From: Trileptium ribeirensis
Taxonomy: Eukaryota > Nematoda > Enoplea > Enoplida > Thoracostomopsidae
Direction of reading: 5' to 3'
DNA: 64,000 nucleotides
NCBI GenBank assembly: GCA_030248225.1
Contig: JASANE010000670.1
Span: 27,591 to 91,590, forward strand
Both the position numbers and the translations under genes were made by a program. A model generated the notes under the pieces. That model was not told the DNA's origin. It was given only the letters and a program-made list of their open reading frames with translations, and made no database searches. Shown here in pieces: positions 19,242 through 29,782 of this stretch. Position 1 is the first letter of the stretch. Each line of letters starts with the position of its first letter.

Positions 19242-19925
19242 GAACTCTTTAAACAGCAGATTGCCAACATCAAAACGAGTTCTTGGAAGGAGTACAGCAA
19301 CAGTCTCCTCCAAATAGCTGGCAGGGTATGCGACTTCACCAAAGGAGGCAAGCAGCCAGAGCAGAAGACTTGGTGGTGGAACGTTTCTGTACAACAAGTT
19401 GTGAAGGCCAAAAGGGATGCGTTTCTTGCGTGGCAGCGCAATCGTAATGAGGAAACGCGCGCTGAGTACCTTCGAATAAGCAAAATAGCATAGGTTGCCG
19501 TAGCGAAGTCAAAAGATGCTTCCTACGAAGGGTGGTGTCAAGGGCTAGATACACGCGGGGGACAAGGGAAGATGTTCAAAATAGCGCGCAAATACGACGA
19601 GAGCGACAAGGTGTGACCGGATCGAGAGCTATCAAAGATCCCAATGGACGCATCATTGTCGATGAAATGGAAGTTCTGAAACGCTGGAGATCCTATTCAA
19701 GGGACTACTGAATGTGAAAAGGCCATATGATGTCGGAGTCGTGGCCCCAACCGAAGGTCCAATCCATGCGTTTCAGGAATCCGCAATCAAAAACGCACTG
19801 AACGCCACTAAGAGGGTAAAGGCGAGTGGACTATCCGGGTTGGTTACCGAACTCACGGCTGAAGGTGGTGTTGCTGCATTGACAGCTGTAATGAACCACG
19901 TTCTGAGAAATGGCATCCGTAATGA

Positions 19926-21314
19926 GTGGACCAAGTCACACCATTAACCTCTACAAAGGCAAAGGAGACGCACTGGATTGCTGCCCCCTATAGAGGGATC
20001 CGTCTCCTCGAACACGGAATGAAACTATACGAAAAACTGTTGGACAAACGCCTACGAAATGTGGTCAACATCAGCCAATGTCAGTGCGGCTTTATGCCTG
20101 GGAGAAGTACAACAGACGCAATATTCCTGCTCAGGCAGCTGCAGGAAAAGGCGCTATGGAAGGGGAAACTGCTGTGGCACGCATTTGTCGACCTGGAGAG
20201 GGCGTTCGATCCGGTGGCGAGAAAGGTGGTGGAATGGGCCTTAACGAGGCATGGCGTAGCCGAACACCTAGTACGACGCAAAGTAATGGAACTATACGAA
20301 CGGTCAACGTCCCAAGTCAGGGGCCATACTAGAACATCGGACCCCTTTGACATTTCAGTGGGCGTCCACCAAAGTTCCGTTCTAAGTCCACTGCTCTTCG
20401 CTATCGTACGCGATGAGGCTACAGAACCAATCAATTAGGAAAAACTCTTCGCAGACGACCTCGTTATCACCGCGGATTCTTAACAACTCACGGAACGGCT
20501 CCGCGTGTGGTGTAGTGATTTGGAGGGGAAATGTCTCGAAGTCAGCGAGAAGAAGACCAAAGTTGTGGTCACTGGAGGAGACGGCAAGCCTGCTCACACC
20601 GGACAGTTTTCATGTTCACATTGCGGAAAGGGAGTAGGCACGAACTCACTGTCTTGCCGAGATTGTGGAAAATGGGGTCAAATGCGCTGCACTGGCCTCA
20701 GAGTGCGCCCCCGCTCGAACGAAAACTTCATGTGCAACAACTGTTTACATCCTACTGTCCAGTCAACTGACTTCTGGGTGGACAACAGGAAATTTGAAAT
20801 AGTGGACGAATTCACGTACCTTGGGGACACCATAGACTACATGGTGGACCTACAGAGGGCAGCCAAGGTCCGTAGTCAAGTCGCCTGGTTCAAATGGAAA
20901 GAGCTGGCGATGGGCACTCACGAAGGAAGCAGCGGCCCTCTTCTAGCCATTGACGGAAAAATGATGCGGTGGATGGCAGGAGTGCGTTGGGAAGACCGCG
21001 CATCCAGCGAGAATGTGACGAAATCACTTGGACTTACGTCGCTGGAGGCGGAACTGACCAACCGGAGGCTGAGATGGTACCGCCACGTTCAACGCAGAAC
21101 TTGCGGCGTGGCGAAACAAGCGGTCGAAGTCCAATTCGAAGGAAAGGCGCCCCGTGGGAGGCCGAAAAAGAAGTGGGAACAGGTCGTCAAAGAGGACATG
21201 CAATCGATAGAGCCACGAATTGAGGACGCGCAAGACAGGGACAAATGGAAAAGAGTGCTGAAGTCACGGTGCTGTCAAACCTGTTGCACGCGCGATGGAC
21301 CCAATCGACTCTAA
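19926..21314 (+). pseudogene. RTE reverse transcriptase with zinc-finger insert (broken, left copy)
   Basis: RT motifs in order are GFMPGRSTTDAIFLLRQLQEK near 20087-20150, LERAFD near 20193-20210, SVLSPLLFAI near 20376-20405, and FADDL near 20447-20461. The last lies just after a premature TAG at 20436-20438, with another stop near 20480. After the palm come CSHC, CRDC, MRC and CDNC-type cysteine pairs (20610-20745), a PHD-like finger, then the thumb and a C-terminal WYRHVQRR region. The right-arm copy keeps one frame across FADDL. Confidence 0.85.
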
Positions 21315-21356
21315 AGAATGTGGTGGCGGTGGTGGTGGTGAAAGCCGTGACCCAGG

Positions 21357-22011
21357 AAAAAATTCAAAAATCTTATCACAATTCGATAGATTGTCAGGAG
21401 ATGGATAGTCGAGTAATAACAATTTGGGGTAAGGATTTATATATAAAGTTAATCCAGTGAATTTATAAAGTTAATACAAGTTAATCTCTTAAACCAAAAA
21501 TCAATTATCAAGGTTCAAAAAAGTTATTAGCCTCTTTATTAACAATTAAAAATTTCAATTTATTAAGTATCAAGCAAGCTACACCGTCACCATGGCCAAC
21601 ATGACAATATCTGTCACTACGCACTAATATATATATGAGTTTGAAGAAAAGAACCAAAAAAATGGTCACTTATATGTGGTCCAAACCATGTCTTAGCAAA
21701 CTGAAAAATAGCATTTATATTGCGTTGATAGAAGTAAATTAACGTACCTGACTCCGGTCAGGGTTTTTCTTCAATTGTTAGGAACAAATCTCTGCCCAAA
21801 AGTTGCACTGTTGACCGGACGAAAGAAAACGCTCCGTAGAAAACGAGGCGATACAAAATAGCAATTTGCGCATACAACGTTGAAGGTCCAACAAAAAAGT
21901 TACTGACAGTACGGACCGCCAGGCGAATGAAGCGAAATCAACAATTTTATTTATTAAAGAATTAGCATTAATTAAAAAACAAGGTATGTGAAATTGTAAT
22001 TTTCTGATCAA
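21357..22011 (-). pseudogene. LINE-A, endonuclease N-terminal part
   Basis: The minus-strand frame begins with LINANSLINKIVDF near 21930-21980, the usual 'NARSL.NK' start of LINE endonucleases. It resumes as LLLLDYPSPDNLSNCDKIFEFF at 21365-21440, running into the RTE target site. With the RTE excluded it joins the endonuclease end near 17800. Internal decay has removed the middle. Confidence 0.7.
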
Positions 22012-22029
22012 AAATGATCAGTCTAACTG

Positions 22030-22740
22030 GCTATTGATCTATTATCAGAAGTATTGTTCTTTAAAGCGAGATTATCTTATTTGTGGTCTTTTCCCTCGCT
22101 CTTGTTTAGTAAAATCAAAGCGAACAAAAGGTTTAAATCGATTGCTTTGGATGTCCGGATCGTTTGCAAATAATTGAGTACCTCGCCGTAAGAACTGGCA
22201 TTCGTTCAGGAGCCCAGCTAGGACAAAAACACAACTTAATAATACGTGGACTACCAGGGACTAAAGAATCGTCACGATATGTAGTTTCAAATGCACTTTT
22301 ATCAATATTAAGTTTATCACAGTAATTCTGTATTATTTATAAATCTTTACTGTTTGGATTGGCCTTAGATTGTTCAGTTTCGGGCATACCAACGATGACC
22401 AAAATAAGTTTCTTTTCCCGCTTTTCTAACAATTCTCCCATTGCTTCAACGGCTCTCTTAGTGTCATCCTTTGTGCAAATTTCGACGATTTTCGCAAAAC
22501 CATCGCTTGACAAACCATCGACATCACGAGTCAAGTTGCCTGTTCTTGAAAAAAGAATAGTTTTTTGACGAAGATTTTGCATATAAGTATGAATGTTTAT
22601 CTTGAGATAATGTCGGTTTGCGAAGCTTACACACATAAGTCACAATCTTGTCACAAACTAATTCAGCGAGCTCAAACAATGACAAACGAAGGCAGCGATA
22701 GTGCATAAATCTGTTACAAATATCACATTTGGGCATAGCT
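22030..22740 (-). pseudogene. LINE-A ORF1 (PHD-like finger, broken)
   Basis: The frame starts at 22736 with MPKCDICNRFMHYRCL, a zinc-finger-like CxxC...HxxC. A charged helical stretch (EAMGELLEKREKK) follows, and in a shifted frame an FVRFDFTKQER segment that resembles the 'RPDLT' end of CR1/L2 ORF1 proteins. ORF1 binds element RNA. Frameshifts split it into three pieces. Confidence 0.65.
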
Positions 22741-23529
22741 ACTAAATCATCAGATAATCACCAGCAGCCTTTACGTGACTTTGAAGTACGGGCAGTAGCT
22801 ATGACGTTTAAGCTATAGCTAGCTTACGTTTTGATCTTTAAACAGTGTTGTTGAGTGACGGTGGTTTTCTGGGTTCCGTGTAAACAATTACGCGTCTTTT
22901 AATTGAAATATGATTATTATACATATGTCGGGTTACCTAGGTACCAAGTACTGGTAGTCTACGTGTTATTCGAGCTTCTACGTTTCTGTTGCACACAAAG
23001 ACATAAGTTAAAAATGATGGACGCTGGAGTTATTTGAACACTAAAGAATTGCGTTGAGTCAGACGGTTCGGAGCTTATAATTCTTGTGCTTGAATATCTA
23101 ATAGAATCTTGAAGAACGGAGTCACATGGCATTAAGACATCACATATTCACGTATCATTCTTCTCGCCATGGTATATTGCGTACCGTTGAATTTGAATCT
23201 TCACAAATTTCGTCCATTAGAGGGGAGCTTGCCTCGCATCCACTCGAGGCGAGATTCAGGTTGAATACAATTAAGAAGTTGATTAAGCAGACAATACTTT
23301 GGACGCATGCAGCCTGGATTTAAAGACGACAACGAGGTGCATTGACAATTTTATTTAGAGAGTTCCAGAGGCGAACTGAACGTTGAGACAAAAATCTACA
23401 GTCTAAGCTAATGTCTCAAGTTAGAAATTGTGACCCCGTGTCCATTGAAACCCAGTAGAAAGGAATTAGGTGACGTATAGGTCGATCCTATCATGCATCA
23501 TATTGTAAATAAAAATAATATGGGATCAT

Positions 23530-24155
23530 CAAGAGACATATTAAGCACTTAACTAAAACTTCACTACTTTTCTTGCATCGGGCATTGATTCGACCTCATC
23601 TTGAGTTCGCCTCCCCGGTCTGGTGTCCTTACTTTCGAAAAGACATTGGTTTATTAGACGTACAAAGTCGCGTCACCAAGTTGCTTCCCAGTATACGCCA
23701 CCTCAGCTATGAGGATCGTCTACGATATTTACAACTACAGACATTGGAAACGCGACGTATACGTGCGGATTTAGTTCTCATGTATCAAATAATGACTAGT
23801 AAACTCAACCTTCCGCATCATAAGCTTTTCGTTGATGGTAATGCTAACACTCGTGGCCATATCTACAAGATAAAGCCACCGGATATTACGCGATCCAAAA
23901 AACGATTGCAATTCTTTAGTCACCGAGTGGTCAACACTTGGAATAACCTCCCGTCCCACGTTGTTGAAGTACCGACATTAGCATCGTTCAAACGCTTGCT
24001 TCACGTTTCCGGCGCATTGCCGGAAGTATAACTGTGTTCTGCCGCGGTATCTCTCATTTTAGGCCCTATCAAATGGGTCTCATCGCCCCAATCGTTATGC
24101 TAATATGGATTTATTATCGATGAACAATACAAATGGGGCGCGCAGGTGAATAAAA
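23530..24155 (+). mobile_element. LINE-B, 5'-truncated LINE 3' end nested in LINE-C
   Basis: The 626-bp insertion is in the opposite direction to LINE-C, flanked by GATCAT (23524-23529 and 24156-24161), and ends in GAATAAAA. The 152-codon frame at 23573-24031 is the C-terminus of a CR1-like RT ORF: HRALIRPHLEFASPVW, LPSIRHLSYEDRL, and VVNTWNNLPSHVVEV. The 5' truncation is normal for LINE insertion. The right arm has the same insertion at 31365-31997. Confidence 0.85.
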
Positions 24156-24179
24156 GATCATAGGCGGCCGCCGCCTAGA

Positions 24180-25711
24180 TTCTAGCGTATGGATGTCCAG
24201 ATATAATAGTCGTTCTTCATATGTCAAATGGCGAATCGTAGGTATGACCTTCGTTGCCAGGCGCTGTACTTTCTCAATAATCTGAATATCTCGATCGTAG
24301 TAGGAGCACCAGACGTTTACATCTCAATAATCTGAATATCTCGATCGTAGTAGGAGCACCAGACGTTTACAGCGTACTCTACATGTGGTCGAATTAGGGA
24401 TCGATATAGATGGAGCAAAACGAATTCGACCAAAATTGAAATGTTTGCTTCAGCAAAAAATTACTCAAAAAGATTTTTGAGCAATTGCAGCGCAATGCGC
24501 AGAGAACTTCAAATCGTTCGTGACAACAACACCACGGTCGCTTTCTGACGTGGTAATATTCAGGCAATTTTTCTCAGTGAATATGCTGCACATGGATTAT
24601 TCGGTCCACAGTGCATCACGTGGCATTTCAACTCATTTAGCGCCACACATCACTCATCACAATAATTCGACAATCCATCCAGATCTGCTTGAAAACTGTC
24701 AAAACCAAGCTCAGGACCATATCTCAGGATACGACGTGCTAATCGTAGATCGTCTGCATATTTGTATACCGTACATGAGAGATAGTCGTCAATGTCATTA
24801 ATAAAGATGATAAACAGGAGTGGACCCAAAACTGAGCCTTGCGGCACTCCGCTGGTGACTGTTGATCAACTATCGTTATCTGATAAGTATTGTGCCACTT
24901 TATTTCTCACAATAGCTTCCAGCACTGTTTACCGCTGAAGTAAGGCTAATCGGTCTGTAGTTTTCACACTTGTATCTATCACCGTGGCCTTTACCCTTAT
25001 AGATGGGTACAACCGTGGGCTCCTTCCACTGTGTTGGAAAAACATCCGAGCCGAGAAACAAATTAAAGAGTTTACAAAGTGATTTCAGTATTACTTGACG
25101 TGTTTCAGCTAAAAACAAGACTTTTGGGCTAACAAAATGATGTTCATTAAAAACAGATACGAAGTATTGAAAGTATTACTGTCTTCGAGAGATGATGTAG
25201 ATATAGATCTGTCAATAAAAACCATGGGGCCAATTTTTGGCAGAATACGACACTTTTCTGGGCGTAATTGAAAGAAGACTTTCTATCTACATCAATATTG
25301 GAAGCTCATTTACGTTCAAACTGACGAATAGCCAGTTGCGAATGATAATCAGCAGCTTCTGCTTTATATCGATAGTATTGCCAAGCAGCTTCAGTGTTTG
25401 TCCTCTTGAAACGACGAAAATAATTATGTTTTGGCAAAACACCTCCAACAAAGAGCGCCTGCCCATACTGGTTTCCTCAACTGACGGCAAGATTTGAAAG
25501 GAACGAATTTACTAATCGCTTCGTTCAACAAGGCACACATTCGTGACCACACTATCGTTACGTCAGGGCTATTGAAAACTTGTTCCCAATCACTACGTTG
25601 GATGAGTTCACGTATCCTGCACCATGGCGCGCGGCTCCAATTTCGAATAGTTTTCCTACACGAAAAAATTGTTGGCCTGGACGAAGCTTTTGTATTCAGA
25701 CAAAACTTCAC
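24180..25711 (-). pseudogene. LINE-C reverse transcriptase (broken, left copy)
   Basis: Pieces in order on the minus strand are a linker with SRMCALLNEAISKFVPFK (25424-25711), YKCENYRPISLTSAV with the preceding VPIYKGKGHG (24900-25118), PQGSVLGPLLFIIFINDIDDY and the catalytic YADD (24650-24847), and the connection region with HVEYAVNVWCSYYDRDIQII near 24300-24390. Stops and the 50-bp tandem duplication inactivate it. Confidence 0.82.
24272..24371. repeat. 50-bp tandem duplication inside LINE-C, left arm
   Basis: Two copies (24272-24321, 24322-24371) begin tctcaataatctgaatatct. The right arm has the same duplication with period 51 (31147-31197, 31198-31248). It therefore arose before the inverted duplication. 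It breaks the LINE-C frame. Confidence 0.9.
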
Positions 25712-25785
25712 GCAGAATTGATCAGACGGTGTAAGAGGGGCTAATATCTCAACGTCATTAACACCATTTTCATCATTAGGAAAAT

Positions 25786-26340
25786 CTAAATCCAGAATAT
25801 TCTTACCTCTGTTATGAATTGGGTCAAATTCGCACTACTAACAAAATCCGTGAAGAGATCGTCAGCTGGCAGCCAATTAGCATTAACCCAATCGATATTT
25901 GAACGATTAAAGTCACCGCATACACAAGTCAACCATACATCTTCACTGACAGAAATTTGATGAAGGAGATCGTGTATATGTGCATCGTTCCCTGCAGAAG
26001 ATGACAGTGCCCGATAAATGCAGACAAGAAGTATAACAGTGTCAGGTGTACATGAGATTTTCGCAACAGTGTCTTCGAAAACAGAAAATCGGGAAGACGT
26101 GCGGCAGGTGATGGATGATCGTAGAAGGATCAGGACCCCCACCGCGCTTCCCTAGTCTATCACAGCGAAACATATTATAGTTTGGTATTTGAAGCTCGTT
26201 GTCGTCGTTCAAACCAGATGCCCATGTTTCAGTAACACATACGATATCAAAATCAAATTTATTTATAAATAATTCCAAATCTCATAGTTTATTCATTACT
26301 GAACGCGCGTTTTTATAAACGTACACTCTTGTATCCAGTA
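25786..26340 (-). pseudogene. LINE-C endonuclease (broken)
   Basis: NARSVMNK near 26300, then FDFDIVCVTETWASGLNDD near 26200-26260 with the catalytic ETW motif, and CGDFNRSNIDW near 25890-25920, form an APE-type LINE endonuclease. A frameshift near 26140 splits it. The palindrome's inner edge (25832) falls in its 3' part. Confidence 0.8.
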
Positions 26341-26498
26341 AACCGGGAACGAGTAAGGGGTGTAAATTCGGACGACCACGTCCTGCGATCCCTGCTCTCC
26401 TTATAACCAACTGTTGTGTCAACCGTCCGGGGACGATTTGATTTAAATAAGGAAACATAATAGTGTAACTCTAAGGCCTAAGTTAAGGTATTCAAATA

Positions 26499-26668
26499 CT
26501 CGTAGAGTCTGTCAGCCGTCTGGGGGTGATTGTACCCACCTCACAGGAGGAATAATAGAAAATAGATAACCTAAATCTTATCACTCGTAGAGCCTGTCAG
26601 CCGTCTGGGGGCGATTGTACCAACCTCACAAGAGGAGTAATAGAAAATAGACAACCTAAACCTTATCA
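26499..26668. repeat. 85-bp tandem duplication upstream of LINE-C ORF2
   Basis: Two units (26499-26583, 26584-26668) share ctcgtagag and gtcagccgtctggggg, with a few differences. They lie in the probable 5' region of LINE-C. Tandem 5' monomers act as promoters in some LINEs, but that role is only inferred here. Confidence 0.85.
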
Positions 26669-26984
26669 CTAATAGCAATTAAGAAAGAGTCAGTATATTG
26701 CGCCTCAAGTGGAACAAGCAGCATTAGCACTAAACCAAGCTAATGTTACCGGTGGAGTTAGTAACATGGTCTAAGCAAAACGGTGGTAAAGGTCGGTGGC
26801 TTAAATTGTAACCTAAAGGTTTTAGTCTCAAATATTCGTGCTTTGGCATTTTATGTTGTTTTACTAATAAATATTTTCGTCTTTTGTCCTCACATTTCTG
26901 AACCATGAGCGCTTAGAACGTAGATACGCAGCAATCTAAGGCGTAGAAGCAGATCACGAAAATAAAGGACGCGTTCCATTCAAA

Positions 26985-27140
26985 CTGTCCCACCGGCATA
27001 CTACTGGCCACACCTCGGACCACACATTTTTTTCGGTAACGATTCCATTCCCCATTTAATTTCCGTCATAAAAAGTGCCCACCAACTCTACCCCAAACAA
27101 GACATAAAAATTGAACATGCTGACCACGATGTCGTGTAAA
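26985..27140. repeat. Dispersed repeat also present in both palindrome arms
   Basis: ccaccggcatactactggcc recurs at about 15182 (left arm) and, inverted, near 40043-40062 (right arm). Looser similarity continues for about 120 bp. It is a third copy of an unknown repeat family. Confidence 0.55.
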
Positions 27141-27249
27141 AGGTGGGCAATTTATTAATAAAATAAAGTGGTAAGTAATTTTCGGAAATTCAAAAAAAAA
27201 TAAATCCAAAATAACCCCTAGTTTTAAATAAGGCAGAAGCCAAAATAGA

Positions 27250-27325
27250 TGCTATTTATACTGTATACTTTATATATTTATACTATATATATACTTTATA
27301 TTTATACTTTATACTGTAATTATTA
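27250..27325. repeat. TTTATACT/TATA simple repeat
   Basis: Repeated tttatact and tata units, low-complexity DNA. Confidence 0.8.
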
Positions 27326-27894
27326 ATATACCTCATAATTGGGATGATGTACGCAAGCCCTGCTTAAAATCTAAAATATTAAATGCCACTTCACTGGGCT
27401 CTCCATTCGCTGAAAATTTTGTCAGGCGGCATGATCCAAGAGACATCTGATTGCGAACGAGGGGGTCCGATTTAGCCAGGGGCATTTTTCCAATAGAAAA
27501 ACGGTTAAAAACGTTTCAGAAACACTGCCGAAATGGTTTTGGTGGAGATAAAAAGCTATTTTGAAGCAAATTTTGACAAAAACTTGCGAAATTTTTGGCT
27601 TCAGAACGGAATTTTAGTTCAAAATTTTGATCAAATTTTATGTACTTTGGATCGATTGGAAACACAAGAAAGTTTACATCAAACGTATACGAACACGTTC
27701 CAAGAAGAATTGAGCACACAAAACCGATCGCAACGACAGAAGATGTGGACAAAAAAGTCCGAGTAGTAATACAGAATCACAATCCAAGAGAAAGAATAAT
27801 ACGGGCCTTTCAATCTGGTTTAAGCGTATACGTCGCAACGCAATGACAAAGAATCAGAGCAAGTACAAATGACAACAACAACAGTCGGTGATCA

Positions 27895-28362
27895 AGGAAC
27901 AATCGGTGTAGAACAATGCACAGTTAAAATCCAACAAGCACAAGAGCAACAACAATAGCAACCGAGCGCGAGCAATAAAAGCGAACAAGCAATCGGTGCA
28001 AACCAAATTCGAACTAGCGCAAGGCAAACCCGAATCGGTGCGAGTCAAAGACGAGTCGATGTAAACCAAGCACAAGTCAGTGTAAGACAAGAAAGAATCG
28101 GTGTATATCAAACACGATTCGTTGTAAGCGAAAATCAATTTGGCGCAAATAAAATACGATTCGACGCAAACTGAGATCAATTTGGCGCAAACCGAGCACA
28201 ATTCGATGCAGACCGAGACCAATTAGATGCAAAACAAACCCATTCGGTGCAAATAAAAAACGAATCGGTGCAAAGCAAACACAATTCGATGCAAACCGAA
28301 CCTAATTCGACGAAAACCAAGAATAATTCGGTACAAATCAAGAACAAATTGGTGCAAATATT
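27895..28362 (-). repeat. 21-bp tandem repeat array (about 20 degenerate units)
   Basis: Units such as ttcgatgcaaaccgaacctaa and ttcggtgcaaataaaaaacga repeat every 20-21 bp. Because 21 is divisible by three, the minus strand reads as heptapeptide repeats resembling CTELFLI and CIELCSV, split over the minus-strand frames 27854-28222 and 28177-28383. The array may be a minisatellite or the decayed repeat domain of a protein. Confidence 0.85.
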
Positions 28363-28880
28363 GTTTGATTCTTGTTGTGGCACTGGTTCTTTGTTATTGT
28401 TGGGTTGGATTTGTTGCTATTGACCACCGATTCTTTATCGTTGGTCTTGAACGGTGTTTTTCAATTTTATCACTCCTATTCTTTGTCAGTGATTTCGGTT
28501 CATTCTTTGTGCACCAATTGTATTGTGTCCATTGCCACTCTTTGTCCTTGTCCTTTGTTGTTAGTCGTTCCTCTGGATTCATTTCCAGTCTTGTTGATCA
28601 TTCTCGGAAGACGTGGATTCCGAAGATCCCACTGCACCCGAGCGGAATGCGCCTGTTTCCTTCTTTCTTTATTATTCTTTCTTCCTGATCAACCAACATA
28701 GATGCGAAGAAGCCGACGCCCAAGCAGAACGCCACCTCCTCCATATCGTTGCATTGATAGAACGAGTATCTACGTTGGACGGCAATTTTGTACTTGGATT
28801 TGTAGCGTTATTGTTGTTGCTCTACTTGTGCTCTCCGGTTGTTGATTGTTCTTTTGTTCAACGATTGTAGGATCGTTCTT

Positions 28881-29668
28881 TTAGTCGCCGCTTGTTAATT
28901 TTGGGTCTTTCCGTTCAAAGATTGCAGGACTATTCTTTAGTTCCCCGATTGTTGATTTTTTCTTTGGTTCACCGATTGTTTCCCACCGTTTTGGTAGCTT
29001 AACAGCTGTTGTTATCCTGGTTCCGTTAAACTGATCGCTGCGTACGCTACTTGTACCGCGGAAGCCAGTTTCCGTATTGAGATTATTTTCGGGTTTTCCA
29101 TAATACTGCGTTCTGTTTTTTGTTGTTTGCTTTGCTGTCTTGCTCCTATACTTTATTCCGACGTTTGATACGTTCCTTCCAATTGTTCTACTCGAACCTT
29201 CCTTTTTGGTAGCTTTCGGTTTTGTGGTATTAATTGGTTGTTCGGTTTGCTTCGAACCATTCGACAGTATGGATAAGGTGTCTCCTTCTTCTGTGGTTTC
29301 GAAGGTTTGTTCTTTTCCTTCCTCTGAGGCTTCGCCTACAGTTACGAATACTTCTTTTCCACTGATTGTTCTTACGTTTTCGGTCACCAGGGTCTCTTCC
29401 TTCTATTTTTGTTCTTTTAAGCTTGCTTTTTTATTTCCGTTCTTTGTTTGACCCTTCTTTTAGTTTTGTAAATCTTTTCTTCCTTGAGGGTCTTTATTTC
29501 CGATTTTTTTCGCCATTGTCGTAGATTGTATTCTTCGGCTATGTACTTTTCGTTCATCTCCGGTAATTAGTCCTTTGCCTCTTCCTGACTTTCTTCGTGA
29601 TTTTGACTATCCTCTTCTTGCGTTGGTTGTACTTCCGCCTCCGTTTCAAATATCAACGATACTTCCGA
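28881..29668 (-). other. Charged, Lys/Glu-rich open frames in spacer (possible decayed gene)
   Basis: On the minus strand an acidic stretch (29590-29668), then a basic stretch (29420-29570), then a 168-codon frame with GTG as its only start-like codon (28881-29387) follow each other in the same direction. They end just before the 21-bp repeat array. The composition is rich in Lys, Glu and Thr, unlike random AT-rich DNA. No family is recognised. It could be a decayed Gag-like or repeat protein, or low-complexity sequence. Confidence 0.3.
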
Positions 29669-29782
29669 ATGTGAACCAATTCATGACGGTAAGAATATTA
29701 CTGATTAGATTTTCCTAATGATGAAAATGGTGTTAATGACGTTGAGATATTAGCCCCTCTTACACCGTCTGATCAATTCTGC

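Larger units (their letters stand above)
17820..21337 (+). mobile_element. RTE-like non-LTR retrotransposon, left copy, nested in LINE-A
   Basis: The 3.5-kb element is flanked by 19-bp near-perfect target duplications (17801-17819 and 21338-21356, one mismatch), beginning GTGAAAG and ending GACCCAGG. The endonuclease frame of LINE-A continues across the two sites once the element is left out, which confirms nesting. It has a 5' leader, an APE endonuclease, a reverse transcriptase with a zinc-finger-like insert, and a 3' end in a short GGT-rich repeat typical of RTE tails. The right-arm copy has the same target duplications at 34026-34044 and 37419-37437. Confidence 0.9.
9360..25832 (+). repeat. 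Giant palindrome, left arm
   Basis: The reverse complement of this 16.5-kb stretch matches 29669-46967. The outer edge is at cattgtttg (9360). Beyond it the left flank is BEL gag and the right flank is unrelated DNA. The inner edge is near 25832, inside LINE-C. In the outermost 185 bp I count about five mismatches. A 112-residue frame (18903-19241 against 36097-36435) differs at three positions. Arm-specific differences are a 1064-bp block (9942-11005) and a 91-bp hAT-type insertion (18539-18629) here, and a 2.1-kb hAT in the right arm. Confidence 0.93.
23190..26450 (-). mobile_element. LINE-C, CR1/Jockey-like non-LTR element, left copy
   Basis: One decayed element on the minus strand: the endonuclease start near 26340, RT at 24650-25118, the connection domain near 24200-24400, and a C-terminal TRGHN/VRLWNSLNK block near 23350-23460. 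It is split by LINE-B (23530-24155). The reading resumes on both sides of LINE-B, which shows it is a single element. Its 5' part (25833-26450) lies in the palindrome spacer and has no mirror copy. Confidence 0.8.
25833..29668. other. Palindrome spacer (3.8 kb, single copy)
   Basis: Unique sequence between the arms. In order it holds the LINE-C 5' end, an 85-bp tandem duplication, a repeat also present in both arms, TA-rich DNA, a short unrecognised frame region (27516-27846), a 21-bp tandem repeat array, and T-rich DNA whose minus strand encodes Lys/Glu-rich frames. There is no recognisable intact gene. Confidence 0.8.

Noticed and set aside
27895..28362. CRISPR-like array
   Set aside because: Units are contiguous, degenerate and without spacers, and the context is an animal genome.
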